Shown one piece after another: positions 11,918-23,029 of a stretch of 64,000 nt of DNA. The notes below the pieces were generated by a model that saw only the letters and a program-made list of their open reading frames with translations, did no database searches and was not told the DNA's origin. The stretch's first letter is position 1, and every line of letters begins with the position of its first letter. Both the position numbers and the translations under genes were made by a program. Location: the NCBI GenBank assembly GCA_949710005.1, contig OX453272.1, positions 8,684,633 to 8,748,632 of the forward strand, read 5' to 3'. Source of the stretch: Ricordea florida. Its lineage: Eukaryota > Cnidaria > Anthozoa > Corallimorpharia > Ricordeidae.

Positions 11918-14900
11918 ATGGCGGCAAGGCTGAGAAGGTTGCATCGTGCTCAAGATATATGTTTTCGGCTGTTTTTTACACAAACGTTGAAACGGAGTAA
12001 AGAAGGCGTCCTTCCCTTTGATAACCATGAAGTTAAATCTATACTGAAGAACATAACTGGTAGAAATTTGGACAAAATATTTGCTCCTCGTAAGCAATCT
12101 CTTGTCCCACCGTCATACAAGTTAATGACTGACACGGAGTTTTTAAAGGTAACAGTACTATTATTGTTTAATGGATGGAACCTAAATTATTCTTTGTTAA
12201 CATTCCATTAATGATCAGGATCGGTTCACCTAAGATATTAAAATCATTTAGTATCAAATTCGCTCAACTTATACAAGGAAGTGCAGGTGTCTGACAATAA
12301 TTGTCAAGCACTTGCTCTTCTTCCTAAAATTTTGTATTACGTCTAGGGGTAATTTTCAAAAGTTCGTAATCAAGCTTTAAATATTGTAATTACACTATTT
12401 TAATGAGGCTGATACACGGTTTGAAATGCGCCCGCGACATAACATAAGACTGAAGCAAAAATCTAAACAGTACAGACCAGGAAAACGATGGCCCAAAACC
12501 ATAACAGCAACAAATTTTAACACTTTTCTACACCAAGCATAAGCATTTAATGCTTATTTGCATTTTTATGACAGGCTCAGCAAGAAATTGAGCAAAAAGC
12601 AGAGAGTTTGTTGGAAATGCCTTCAGTGATGGATGAGAGAGAAGAATTCCATGAGGTGTTAGAAGAAACTAGTGAATTAGCTTATATTTCAGAATCAAAT
12701 TTGGTTTTCACAGACATAAGTACCAGCAAGAATGATAGGGTAAGTGTTTGAAACAGTCTTTTTCTTCCACCATGTGTTCCTTTGGTATGATCCAGATCTG
12801 GATTTGTGATCCAAGATCACAGGGATCATGGTACTGTCAAAGAGACTGATGAATCCATGCTAAACAAGGACTTGTCACTTTCTTTGACAAGCAGATGACA
12901 AATGCAAATCTGGATTGACGTACGAAAAGAACATGCCTACGATTGATATTATATTTAGGTATGTCTTTTACCATGCAGAAGGTCTGTGTGGGAAAAAAAC
13001 TGTGCCCAAGGTCTTGGACTGCACTCAAAGTCAAGGGCACAGTTTTTCCCTATACATACCAACCTAGCTCGGTAAATAATTAGTTTTTGGTTGTCTTCTT
13101 TTTAAAGTAAATAGAAAGTATAGGAAATAAAAAGTTAGACCCGTCATGCCTGTGTGATTAGCCAATGAAATTCAAGGATTTAGGATTCCAGCCCGCTCAG
13201 ATGCTTGAGAAAAAAATTAAGGAGGATATTATCAAAATAAAAGTAATGGACATATGATTAATGAAACCTTTGTTTTGATTGTTAGACTAGAAGTGTCTTA
13301 GTTCGAGAGCCAAGTGGAAGGTTGAGGACAGGAACATGGGAAGAGAGAGATAGAATGAACCTTGTCTACTTTCCAAAGCCAGGGCGCAAGGATTTGATGC
13401 CTGAACTACTTAAAGATGAAAATCTTAAGGTATTTACTCACCATCTTCAGTCTTGGTCCCATAATTTATAGTTACTATAACCATGCTCAGAGAGCAAAAG
13501 CTTTTTAGATTAGTTTCTGTTATTGTTTTTAAGTTGTAGCTTGTGCATGTATGCAGGTTTCTCACTGCAATTTACACTGTACTATGATACCAGTTGGTCC
13601 TCATCAGTAGGATTTGATTGGGATCATTGAGTAGAATCACTAGTAATGACAGGTGCAGCTAAAATAGAGTAATTTATTTGATGCAGAAAGAAATCAATAG
13701 AATTTGATGGGGATCACTTATTAATAACAGAGAAGTGAATTATTTACTTTAGTGCATTGCATTACAAGAGATGTTTGCAGCCAGCATCAGCTCTCAGCCT
13801 TTAATAGCTGTCTGCAATACTTATTATAAAATGCCAGGACCTCAGTGATCATATATCAAAATTTATTGTTTACAGGCAGTGTTCAGACAGAACCGACATG
13901 AAGATGTTCTTGACCTGGCATGCGTTCAATTTGAGCCTGACTCGGCAGACTATATTCGAGTAAGTAGATAATTAACAATTATGCTCGGAAATTGAGGTGA
14001 ATAGTGGCAGAATATTAAAAAGTATTAAAATATTTTTAAAGCCACTACTCACTGAGTTTAAAGAGAATAATTGTTTTAGTATATATATACCAATGAAGCA
14101 ACCTCAGTAGGGAGCTTGAAAAAAACACAACAACGACACAGAGGATAACACAACCAGTCAAAATATTCAATTGTTGAAGTGTAATTCACAAGACAGAGAC
14201 TTACCGGACTTTATTTTGCACATGCAGTTTCATTCATTTTCACTATTGTTTGGTCCTGCCCTGATCAACGTTTCATTGTGGTAGTGTTTTGTGTACTTTC
14301 CCAAGTAAAGCCTCTTTAAGAAAGCTGTAAAGCAAGAATCAACAGCAGCCGTATCTCGGTAGCTTTGACACCGTTTTGTTCTCTCTCCAAACAAAAACGC
14401 ACTGGCACAAGGTTTACCAAGAAGCCCCTACATTATTTACCTCCTGGGAGGTCAATAGTATGCACTCAATATATGGTCCAGAGGGAAACAGTTAGTTTTG
14501 TTTTCCCAAGAGTCCTGATGAACATCAGAGCTTGAGGAAAAACAAAACTAACTAGTTTCCTGAGGGACCATACGTTAAGTGCTTTGTTATACATTTAGAC
14601 TTTCCCTTAAACAAAACATAGCAAAAACAACAAACAAAGACAGCACAACTGGTGCGCAGGCAACAACTGCAATTGTACATTTAAATTTGATTGGGGGCAT
14701 GTGACCAAGAATCAACCAATCACAGTGCTCATTTTGTTGAGTGAAAGTCTAGGTATATAACAATGTTTAATATCCCAAGGTGGAGAGCCAATCAGATTGC
14801 TCAAAATGCCTAGGTTGCTGAGTTGGTATAATTTTACTAATAAGTTGATATGTATACATATTATTTTCAAGTATCTTGGGCATGTATTCTATTCCCGAAA

Positions 14901-16833
14901 TCAGTGATGCAATTTTGGCCTATTTTACTTTCACCAGCTATTTTTATTATCACCAGCTTACAAATCAATTGGCCATTATGCAATGCCATGATCTTGGGAG
15001 TTCCTTTTTGCTTCAATCTGACATCAAAAGTTGTTGCATACCTGGACTTTCACTCAACAAAACGAGCACTGTGATTGGTTGATTCTTGGTCACGTGCCCT
15101 TGATTAAATTTAAATGTATCCCGACCAGGATACAATTGCGCAGTTGCTGCCCACGCGCCAGTTGTACCGCCTTTGTTTGCTTGTTTTTGCTAAGGGGAAG
15201 TCTAAATATGTAACATTTGTCTCGGGAAACATCAGGACTCGAGGGAAAACAAAACTAACTAGTTTCCAGAGGGACCATACATCAAGTGTATATTGTTGCA
15301 TGTAAGTAGTAATAATTTCAAATGGAATTGACAAAGTACTCTGACCCACAATATATTGCATTATCACATATTTATTCAATATCATATTGCATTATTGAAC
15401 TGGGCCAGGTTGTTCAAAGCAGGGTTAAGGTAACCCAGGGTTAGTGCGAAATTTAAATGCAGATATGAGAGCTTAAAAAGCACATTCAGTATGATTTTTT
15501 TAAAAATACAATTTGATGATGGTATGCTCTGAAAAAAAAAATAGAGAAAGTTATTGGAGATATTGCCTTTTAACAAGAAGAAAAGAAGCCGGGTTAAAAT
15601 TTAACACTAAGTTAGCGCTAATCGGCCTTCGAACAACTGGCCCCAGGACTATAAGTGTGTTATCAAAAAGTGATAAAAAATATTATCAAGTGAATTGATA
15701 TTGATAAGACTTATTATGGATATTATTACAGGGCTGCAAACAACGACTTGTTCAGAGAAATTTTGGATCAATATCAGTTTCTGGGCAACCGTGCACCTAC
15801 CCCTCCTCTAAACCAACATTAACGCTAACTTTTTAACTCATTATAACTTGTTGGATTAGGGGAGGGGTTGGTGCACGGTTGCCCAGAGACTGATATTGAT
15901 CCGAAATTTTAAGTATTTGATAATCACAAGTGACAACATTCATGTTTCAAAAACAAAAATGAATATAAAACAAGTCAAGTTTATAGTGGTCGAGAAATTC
16001 TCAGTAGTCACAAATTTCCACAATGTCATCAAGTCGTGTCGTGACTGCAAATCATCATTTCTTCCGTTATTTTATTTACTTGATGTGTTCCTAATTAGTT
16101 GAGGGATTTTACTTTTGGCTAGATACCACGATTGACTCTCAAGTAAAATGATTGATTGTTTGATGGATTGATTCAATGATCAGAAAGCACCCTCATGAAG
16201 ATTAACCTTGCTGCAGCGTGAATACTCCATGTACCAAGTGCAAAAAGCGAACAAAAACCCCCAAATCTGGAAAATCAGACCACACTTTTACTTATTACTA
16301 AAGTTCAGTTGTAGAAATTAAATCATGTGGCAATTGCAAAAGTGTAATATTTATAAGTTATTTTGCCAGATGTAAAGTAAAACAGACAATTGCAGTTTTA
16401 TCTTATGTAACCATTCCACGTACTGAATATGAGGCTGCTTCTGAGCAAAAACTGTTTGACCGGACAACGTGACTGGTGCCTGCCCATTAGTCATTTGCAG
16501 CCCTGTATTAATGAATAAAATTTATTGGTCTTTTAGATAACTGCTGAATAAATCTAAATCAAGTTTCGCTGTTTCTTTCTCAAGGTACACCACACAACTT
16601 ATGAAGAAATTTCTGCTCGTAAGAAATTTGACATTCTTCGGTCAACCAGACATTTTGGTGGTCTTGTTTATTATTTAGCAAAGAATCAAAGGATTATGGG
16701 CTTACTTGAAGATATGATGGATCGCAATCTGTGAGCATCTTGGTTTTTTAGCACATAGTACCCTAAATTAAGGTCTATAACTTCCTGTTAATGGAAATAG
16801 TTTTTAACCCTTTCACTCCCAAGGGGTTTCTAT

Positions 16834-16864
<31 letters not shown>

Positions 16865-18998
16865 CGTAAAATCATGTGGCATTAGACAGAGTAAGATCTA
16901 TAAAGTCACTCTTGCGAGTGCAAGGGTTAAGGGAAATAGTTTTTAACCCTTTCACTCCCAAGGGGTTTCCATTTGATGAGTAAAATCGTCTGGCGTTAGA
17001 CAGAGAAAAATCATCTGGCATTAGATAGAGTAAAATCTAGAAAGTCACTCTTGGGAGTGCAAGGCTTAAGGGAGATAGTTTTTAAGCGTTCATTGCATGG
17101 TGCACTAATTACCACATGAAATGTCTGGTACTTGTATAATAATGATAATAATAATAATAATAATAATAATAATAGTAATAATAATGACCTTTAAGTGTCA
17201 ACTGTACTGACTAACTGGGGACTCTGTTAAGCTCAAATGAGATCATATGAAATTAAACCAATGAAATAAAATCTATTGTATTAATTAAATGTATTAATAA
17301 GTGTATTAGTACATACTTACACCTATCTCTAAACTTCAATTGATTATGAGCCATAAATAAGTTGTTAATTTTTGCAACCATACTAGCTGTTGGATAGGAC
17401 CTGTTGTAATACCCTTTTTCTTACTCCTAATTGTAACTCTGCCTGGAAGAGCATTGTTCAATTCTTAGCCCATTTATTCTTAAGATCATCTCCTCAGTTT
17501 GATAGTGTGTTCCATACATATCTTCCTAATTCTAATTAAAGTGTGGAGAATAGCCCATTTCCGAGTTGCTCCATGCCTCAGTTTCATAGCAAGTCCAGGT
17601 GCAAGACCATTCAAATGGAAATTAGTTTAATTTGCATAAGAATACTCTATCATTTCCATTTGAATGGTCTTGCACCTGGACTCGCTATGAAACTGAGGCA
17701 TGTAGCAACTCGGAAATGGGCTATTGGTTGTTAGATTAGTTGCTTTTCAATTTTAACATCCCAAGTCTGGTTTTTGAAAGCAAATAATCTCTCTTGGTAT
17801 TGCATGCAAGGAGTTGGAAATTTTTTTAAATAAACTATTTTTGTAAAGAGTGTCTGGCTCTTGGAGTCAGTTTGTACAATTGAGAAGTATAGTGACTTCT
17901 TGAAGTTGTTTAAATTATGTCTGCATAGACTTGCCTTTTGTTGGTCAGTTTTAGAGAGTTAGTTTTACCTTAATAATTCATGCATGTACATAAATTTCTT
18001 GCTCAGTGAGCTAGCTTTTTTGATCCGAGACCCTTATGTCAGTGGACCTTAGCACTCAGGGTGCATTCCATTGATAAGAGATAGAGCTGTATTTGTGATC
18101 TGAGGTCATTCAGATTGTAGCACATCAAGAAACTAAGAAGTCCTTGTCCATTGTAGATTTTTCTGTTTCATTGATGCACTGTGATCCATGCATCATGGAT
18201 CACAAGTCCAACTCCAGATCGTACTAAAGGAATACAGTCACCCTAAATAACCATTTCCATCACATTCTGTCTCTTAATTGCAGCTGGGATGACTGTATTG
18301 AGGTAGTGAAGCTTCATCATCTTTTAAACCCTTACAATTCTATTGCTGTGCAGGCTCGTCTGAATAGTTTAAAAAAGTTCCCCTTGGTTCGGGTAAGTGC
18401 TAGTCTGTTATGTACCGTAAAAATACTATAAATTCAAGCACACGTAAGATAGTCTTTTGTTGATCCAGTATTAAATAGACTATGATCGTATCCCTTTGTC
18501 TTCAAGTTATTACACAGTCAATCTCTAACAATAAATTGACAATGATAAAAAATTACAAACAGTTTATTTTCAATTGCAAGAAACTTAGCCATACCAACAG
18601 AACAAATTGAAATCAATCAGGTTTGCCATAAAAGGCTGGCAACTGGCAATATCGCCTGCTACTTTCTTGTTTGCAGAGACAAAGAAGTAAAAATACCACC
18701 CCCCCCCCCCTGCCCCCCCCTTTCTGTGCTCTCCCCTCTCCTATGTCCTTTTGACAACCCTGATGGTATTATTATTTAGTCTTCTTCTTTCTGTCATCAA
18801 ACCCATGGTTTAAAATAGTGCAAAGGCCACCATAATATTCTTCCAAGATCTGATGTGTAATTTCTTGCGTCAATTTCACAGGCATACATCAGAAGAAATG
18901 GATCAGCAGAAGCTTTGCAAAAAATAAAGGATAAAATAGTGTATGAATCACAACATGCTCAAGTACAAACCCACAGCAAAGAAGAAAATTGGGAATAA
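11918..18998 (+). CDS. MRPS22: Mitochondrial small-subunit ribosomal protein mS22 (seven exons)
   Basis: Component of the mitochondrial 28S ribosomal subunit. Exons are 11918-12148, 12575-12739, 13286-13429, 13876-13959, 16585-16730, 18284-18392 and 18882-18998. All introns are GT-AG. Introns 1-4 and 6 are phase 0 and intron 5 is phase 2. The spliced frame is 996 nt, 331 residues, close to the 360 of human MRPS22. The N-terminus is Arg-rich and free of acidic residues for its first stretch ([12 protein letters not shown]), as in a mitochondrial targeting peptide. Family signatures are [66 protein letters not shown], and HTTYEEI followed by RSTRHFGG. No frameshift or stop is present, so the gene looks functional. 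Several introns are stuffed with MITEs. Confidence 0.93.
12773..12935. repeat. Fold-back MITE, family A copy 3 (MRPS22 intron 2)
   Basis: Begins TGTGTTCCTTTGGTATGATC like the canonical end. The right half is more diverged (GACGTACGAAAAGAACATG). Confidence 0.6.
12966..13078. repeat. Hairpin MITE, family B copy 2 (MRPS22 intron 2)
   Basis: GGGAAAAAAACTGTGCCC is mirrored by GGGCACAGTTTTTCCC, with the terminal CGGTAAATAA as in copy 1. Confidence 0.65.
14475..15292. repeat. Repeat family C, two copies in inverted orientation
   Basis: 14475-14760 is in the same orientation as 5581-5870. 15030-15292 is the reverse complement. They face each other across about 270 bp of AT-rich DNA, forming a large inverted repeat in MRPS22 intron 4. 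It could be one composite element or two independent insertions. Confidence 0.65.
15400..15646. repeat. MITE with CTGGGCCAG termini
   Basis: The left end CTGGGCCAGGTTGTTCAAAGC is mirrored by the right end (GGCCTTCGAACAACTGGCCCCAG). It is about 247 bp, non-coding, in MRPS22 intron 4. Confidence 0.65.
15759..15910. repeat. Hairpin MITE
   Basis: The left arm TTGGATCAATATCAGT plus GGGCAACCGTGCACC is mirrored at 15860-15905 with about 45-bp arms. The loop is AT-rich. It lies in MRPS22 intron 4. Confidence 0.75.
16804..17072. repeat. Tandem pair of a short inverted-repeat MITE
   Basis: Two consecutive units of about 125-135 bp. Each starts AACCCTTTCACTCCCAAGG and ends with an inverse GGGAGTGCAAGG-type sequence. 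Internal GTAAAATC and TCTGGCATTAGA words are repeated within each unit. Confidence 0.7.
17136..17186. repeat. (TAA)n microsatellite
   Basis: Interrupted AATAATAAT array in MRPS22 intron 5. Confidence 0.85.
17549..17725. repeat. Large near-perfect hairpin MITE
   Basis: Two arms of about 74 bp (17549-17622 and 17652-17725) are almost exact reverse complements, beginning AATAGCCCATTTCCGAGTTG. The loop is about 29 nt. The very high arm identity suggests recent insertion. Confidence 0.85.
18060..18236. repeat. Fold-back MITE, family A copy 4 (MRPS22 intron 5)
   Basis: A more diverged member: GTGCATTCCATTGATAAGAG on the left versus GTACTAAAGGAATACA on the right, with internal GTGATCTGAGGTCATTCAGAT. 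Confidence 0.5.
18691..18722. repeat. Poly-C tract
   Basis: Two runs of C interrupted by TG, in MRPS22 intron 6. Confidence 0.8.
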
Positions 18999-21737
18999 AA
19001 GCTATCATTTTTACACCTGCTGTTGATATGTGATTTTTCCTGAAGTAAACACTTTTTAAAATCATTTTAAATCAGGAATTAGGACATTCCTGTACAGTTG
19101 ATCAGCCTTTCTTTGTTTTGTCTCCTTTTAAAATAATTTTGATTGGGTTGGTAAATGAAACTTTTGATAACCATTAATATGCCACAAATCAAGCACATTA
19201 AATATTTCCATGATACTTGGCTTACACATAGTGTTTATTAACCTTTTTCAACTGTACCTTAAATTTGATATTATTCTTCCATTTTCCTACCAGTATATAT
19301 ACTTATCTCTTGCCAATGCAAATAATTCATTCTAGATGTCACAAGCCTATAGAAGTGTCAAGACTTGATACTTTTATAGGCTTGCGACATCAAAGGATAT
19401 GAACAAGTGAGAAAAGCTTTGCAAAAAATGATTAATATACATCTATTTTCCCACTGTGGAATGACTGAACAAAAGCATTGTTCAAAAGAACATACAGTTT
19501 AAGCTGGGCATAGACAGCTGCTTAAAACAAAAGATATTTAGTACCAAAAAGAATGTATATTTCAACAAAACAATAACACTTAAATTGTTCTTGATACTTG
19601 AGAACATCTTAAAGACTTGTAGACTCACATGCAATACAGTGCAGGAATGCTAAGCTATTAAATATCTAACAAAAAAATGCAGTGGATCCTATTGCACTTT
19701 TGGTAGGAAAGTCAGGATGAAACTGTATTTTGCGAGAGAAAGTGGAATCCATGTTCCAATTCTTCCACTTTTTCTCAGTGACTTCTCAAAGAACAACAGT
19801 TGAGCTTTGAATAGTTTTACACCCACTTTAATTTATTGATTACAGAGTGGTTTTGAGTTGATTGCATTGAAAGCACAGTCTGTACCAGTTATTAATACAT
19901 TCCTTTGGTTTTGCAATGTTACAATACACCTGTAGGTGATTGTTTGAATCATATACTCCTTCCTCAACCCACCGTATGTGAAACTATAATCACAGATGGT
20001 TGCCAGAGAGTTATGTTTTTGCATTTTCCTGTGCGTGGCACTGGTTATTTGCATATTAAGTTGTGATTGGCCATAATAATAATAACAACAATCCAAGTGA
20101 TAATACTAATTTTTAAAATTGGTTTCAGTTACAAGACAGTTGACTGACAACCACTTTATAAGCAAGCCAAGCTAGCCTAGCCTGAATATAATTTCCAAAT
20201 CATTCATTGGAATGTACACCTTTCTATCATTCATGATAAGATTATCTTAATCACTCGTCAGCAGTATAGCTGAATAATAATAATGCTGTATTCTCTCTCT
20301 AAATTGTAATTATGCAATAGTATGGAAACCAGCAAACACCAGCAATAAAGGTGTTATCATGTGTTAAATATTACTCCCCCACCATTTTCAGTTCAAAATT
20401 GCCACCCATGTTCAATTGACTGATAAAAGAAGGTCCACAGAGGACAAAACTATTGATGTTCTTTGCCTAGAAAGTACTAACATTCATATTAACTTCTTAC
20501 TAAGTACTGATGGTCGTACTAGCTAGGGAATATTTCTCCATTTAGCCATGCCCTTGCCTTGTGCATGAGTGATTTTGGGTGAATTTTTCCCAATACCACG
20601 CAGACAAGAGAGACTAGTAGGAGAGTTATTAAATGGCATTCTTACAGAAAATCGATCCTTTGCCACAGGTTTAAAAATTTGTGCTGGTCATTCTAATGAT
20701 AACCTTTTCGAAATAAATGCCTGCATATATTTAGTTTTGCCTTTCTTGTTTTCAGCAGGAACCAAACCAACCTTTCAACTCTGATGTCAATGTAGCCACT
20801 TATAGTATGTCATGTAAAATCCTGGCTGCAAAACAACCAACCAGAGTATCCTTATATCAGTGCTGGCTGCATTAGCAAAGGCCATAAACTAAAGTTACTT
20901 AATGATTATTATCACCTTACAACTGATTTACAACATGTATGTCATATCAAAAATATACTTGTGCTGGAAAGGTATAAAAATCTTCCTTGCCATTTTACTT
21001 TTATCAAATACTGCATCAAGTGAGCATGTGTACCTAAGGACGAACAAAATAGTGTAACATAATTATATTCAGCCAGCCCAGGATATCTTCAATTGAACAT
21101 ACAGTTGTTGCATAGAGAATACACCAGCATATACAATGTTATATGAATATAATATTATTCCTTAATTTAGTCTCAATGTGTCAATAAATAAGATGTAGCA
21201 AAACGATAGTAGCAAAAATATGAAACAAAATGCCTTCAGTTGTAAATTATTAACATAAAATTACTGCTGTGAGGCTGGCTAAAAGATATAGCTGCATCAG
21301 CTTTATAATACCCATCAATCTGCAAATTATCTTAAGTTTACAACTATTAAAATGGTTTCCAGCTGCAAAAAGTGCACACAAGTTTTTGGGATACATTTTA
21401 ACAACTTAAAAAGCAATCGCTATCTGTCTTGTTTTTTATTTTTTTGACATATAAATGTACAAATAATGGCTATTTTCCCATGGCAGCATTAAAAAGAAAG
21501 TCAAAATGGTCTTGTGACAGAAGACTTAAGAAAATCTGTTAAGAAAACAATTTTGTTTGCATTCTGTTTCTCATGAAAACAAAGTCAAAATCTACCAAAA
21601 AGCCAAATTGAAGCCAAGTTTGTGAATATGTTAAACAATTCAGATGACCAGAAATAATTTTGAAAACTGAAAACCAGGCAAAACTCCACATACACCTCAT
21701 TAGCAAGAAACTAGTCCATGTACATTGCAATACCACA
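18999..21737. other. Intergenic region between MRPS22 and the TNFR-type gene
   Basis: AT-rich with no recognisable exon. It holds a short hairpin at 19337-19390 (AAGCCTATAGAAGTGTCAAG opposite its mirror). The two flanking genes are convergent, so this includes both 3' UTRs. Confidence 0.5.
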
Positions 21738-22051
21738 TTACACAAATTCAGCCTGCTGATTAAAGCCATTATTTTCCAACAATGGAAGTAGCACCCTAGC
21801 AGCACCATCATGACCAAGCTCTTTTAAAAGCGTATAAAGTCTAAAGACCGTCGCATTTTCACCACAAGCCCATTCTCTTAAAAGTCTTTCTGTAGCTTCT
21901 TGTGGTTCCAGCTCTAGGTTACCCACAAAGCCACTAGTATATCCCATGGAAGCCGCTAGTGACTTCCAATTCTTGTTACTCTTTGGGTTAAGGAGAGTTC
22001 CCAAATTCACGGTGTAATCATATGATACATCTCTGAATTTAAGGCCTGTTT
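21738..22051 (-). CDS. TNF-receptor-superfamily gene, terminal death-domain exon
   Basis: Last exon of the minus-strand receptor gene whose extracellular and transmembrane exons lie at 39427-41048. The acceptor CTTGGTCTCCTTAG precedes 22051 and the stop codon is at 21738-21740. The exon starts with two bases of a split codon, exactly complementing the single base left by the transmembrane exon, so the two can splice directly. The roughly 104-residue product carries a death domain: NWKSLAASMGY, LELEPQEATERLLREWA, TVFRLYTLLKELGHDGAA and VLLPLLE follow the six-helix pattern. A death domain recruits adaptors for apoptosis or NF-kB signalling at the inner membrane. The intron separating it from the previous exon contains the whole Polinton 1. 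No damage is seen in this exon. Confidence 0.8.
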
Positions 22052-22312
22052 CTAAGGAGACCAAGAAAGCAAAAGCATAGTTAAGGTAGCAGAATAACAA
22101 CACAAACTGGTAAGCCCTGTAAATTGTATGAATAACCCACACTCTCAATGCTCCAAGTTTCTCCTAAGCTCTTCCTTGTTTCTTTCCATTTCATTATGAA
22201 CTTGAATAATTAGTTTAAATATGAAAAGATCAGCAGTGCATGTAGCTAGGACTGTCCATGTAACTCTTGCACACTCTATAGATTGTATAATGGTGTAATT
22301 GCACCAGTTTTG

Positions 22313-22317
22313 CATAT
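22313..22317. repeat. Left target-site duplication of Polinton 1
   Basis: CATAT directly precedes the AG terminus. The same CATAT follows the right terminus at 38444-38448. The inferred empty site is within TTTTGCATATGAAG. Confidence 0.7.
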
Positions 22318-22583
22318 AGTAGTTGCAAATTGACAGTTCTGGCGCACACATACATCAAAAATCACTCTTTAAGTCTAAAACGTGCAGGATCCAAACCGAC
22401 TCTACTAGCTTAAAGAAATAATAATATCCATTCAAGCACCCATCATGCCAAAACAAACTGTCAAAGAGCTCCGCGCCATCGCCAAGGAACGAAAGATACC
22501 AAATTATTACAAGATGCGTAGAAACGAGTTAGTAGAGGCGCTGGGAATGCCTGAAGAGGTACCTAGTGTTAGTAGTGGGGGAA
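22318..22583. repeat. Left terminal inverted repeat of Polinton 1
   Basis: 266 bp starting AGTAGTTGCAAATTGACAG. It differs from the right copy at about five positions by eye (about 98% identity). It contains a 127-bp leader, an ATG at 22445 and the first ~46 codons of the plus-strand Cys/His-repeat gene. Confidence 0.9.
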
Positions 22584-22972
22584 AATGTCAACATGGTATA
22601 CGTGAGGTTCAGTGTAAGGATTGTATGGGATCACAAATATGCCCTCATCTAAGACAGATAGCATTTTGCAAAGAGTGTGGTGGTAAGGGTATATGTACTC
22701 ATGGTAAAGTAAAGTACTCTTGCAAAGATTGTGAGGGTTCCCAAGTATGTTCTCATGGTAGAACTAGGTATAGATGTAAAGAGTGTGGGGGAAATGGCAT
22801 ATGCATTCATTATAAACGTAGAGATTCTTGTAAAGATTGTGGGGGTTCCCAAGTATGCCCTCATGGTAAAAGTAGATATAGATGCAAAGAGTGTGGTGGA
22901 AAGGGTATATGCATTCATGGTAAAGTAAAGAGCTATTGCAAAGATTGTCACGAACTTATTAAGTTAGAATAA
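22445..22972 (+). CDS. Rho_N/SAP-like domain plus CxH/CxxC tandem-repeat protein
   Basis: 175 residues. Residues 1-46 are encoded by the terminal inverted repeat and are nearly identical to the start of PolB at the other end. KELRAIAKERKIPNYYKMRR and NELVEALGM fit the Rho termination factor N-terminal or SAP-type helix-loop-helix fold, which usually binds nucleic acid. After the TIR boundary come about six tandem 18-residue repeats of the form (I/V)C-x-H-x6-C-K-(E/D)-C-x-G. Alternating units have GGKG and GGSQ linkers, giving candidate zinc-binding modules. Repeats of this kind are known from large DNA viruses and algae, with no function I can assign. It is the only plus-strand gene at this end and must use the TIR promoter. 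No damage is seen. Confidence 0.7.
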   Translation: MPKQTVKELRAIAKERKIPNYYKMRRNELVEALGMPEEVPSVSSGGKCQHGIREVQCKDCMGSQICPHLRQIAFCKECGGKGICTHGKVKYSCKDCEGSQVCSHGRTRYRCKECGGNGICIHYKRRDSCKDCGGSQVCPHGKSRYRCKECGGKGICIHGKVKSYCKDCHELIKLE

Positions 22973-23029
22973 TATAGTGTGAATTTTTTTGTAACGCCAA
23001 CCACGTTACAAAAAATTATATCGAGTTCA

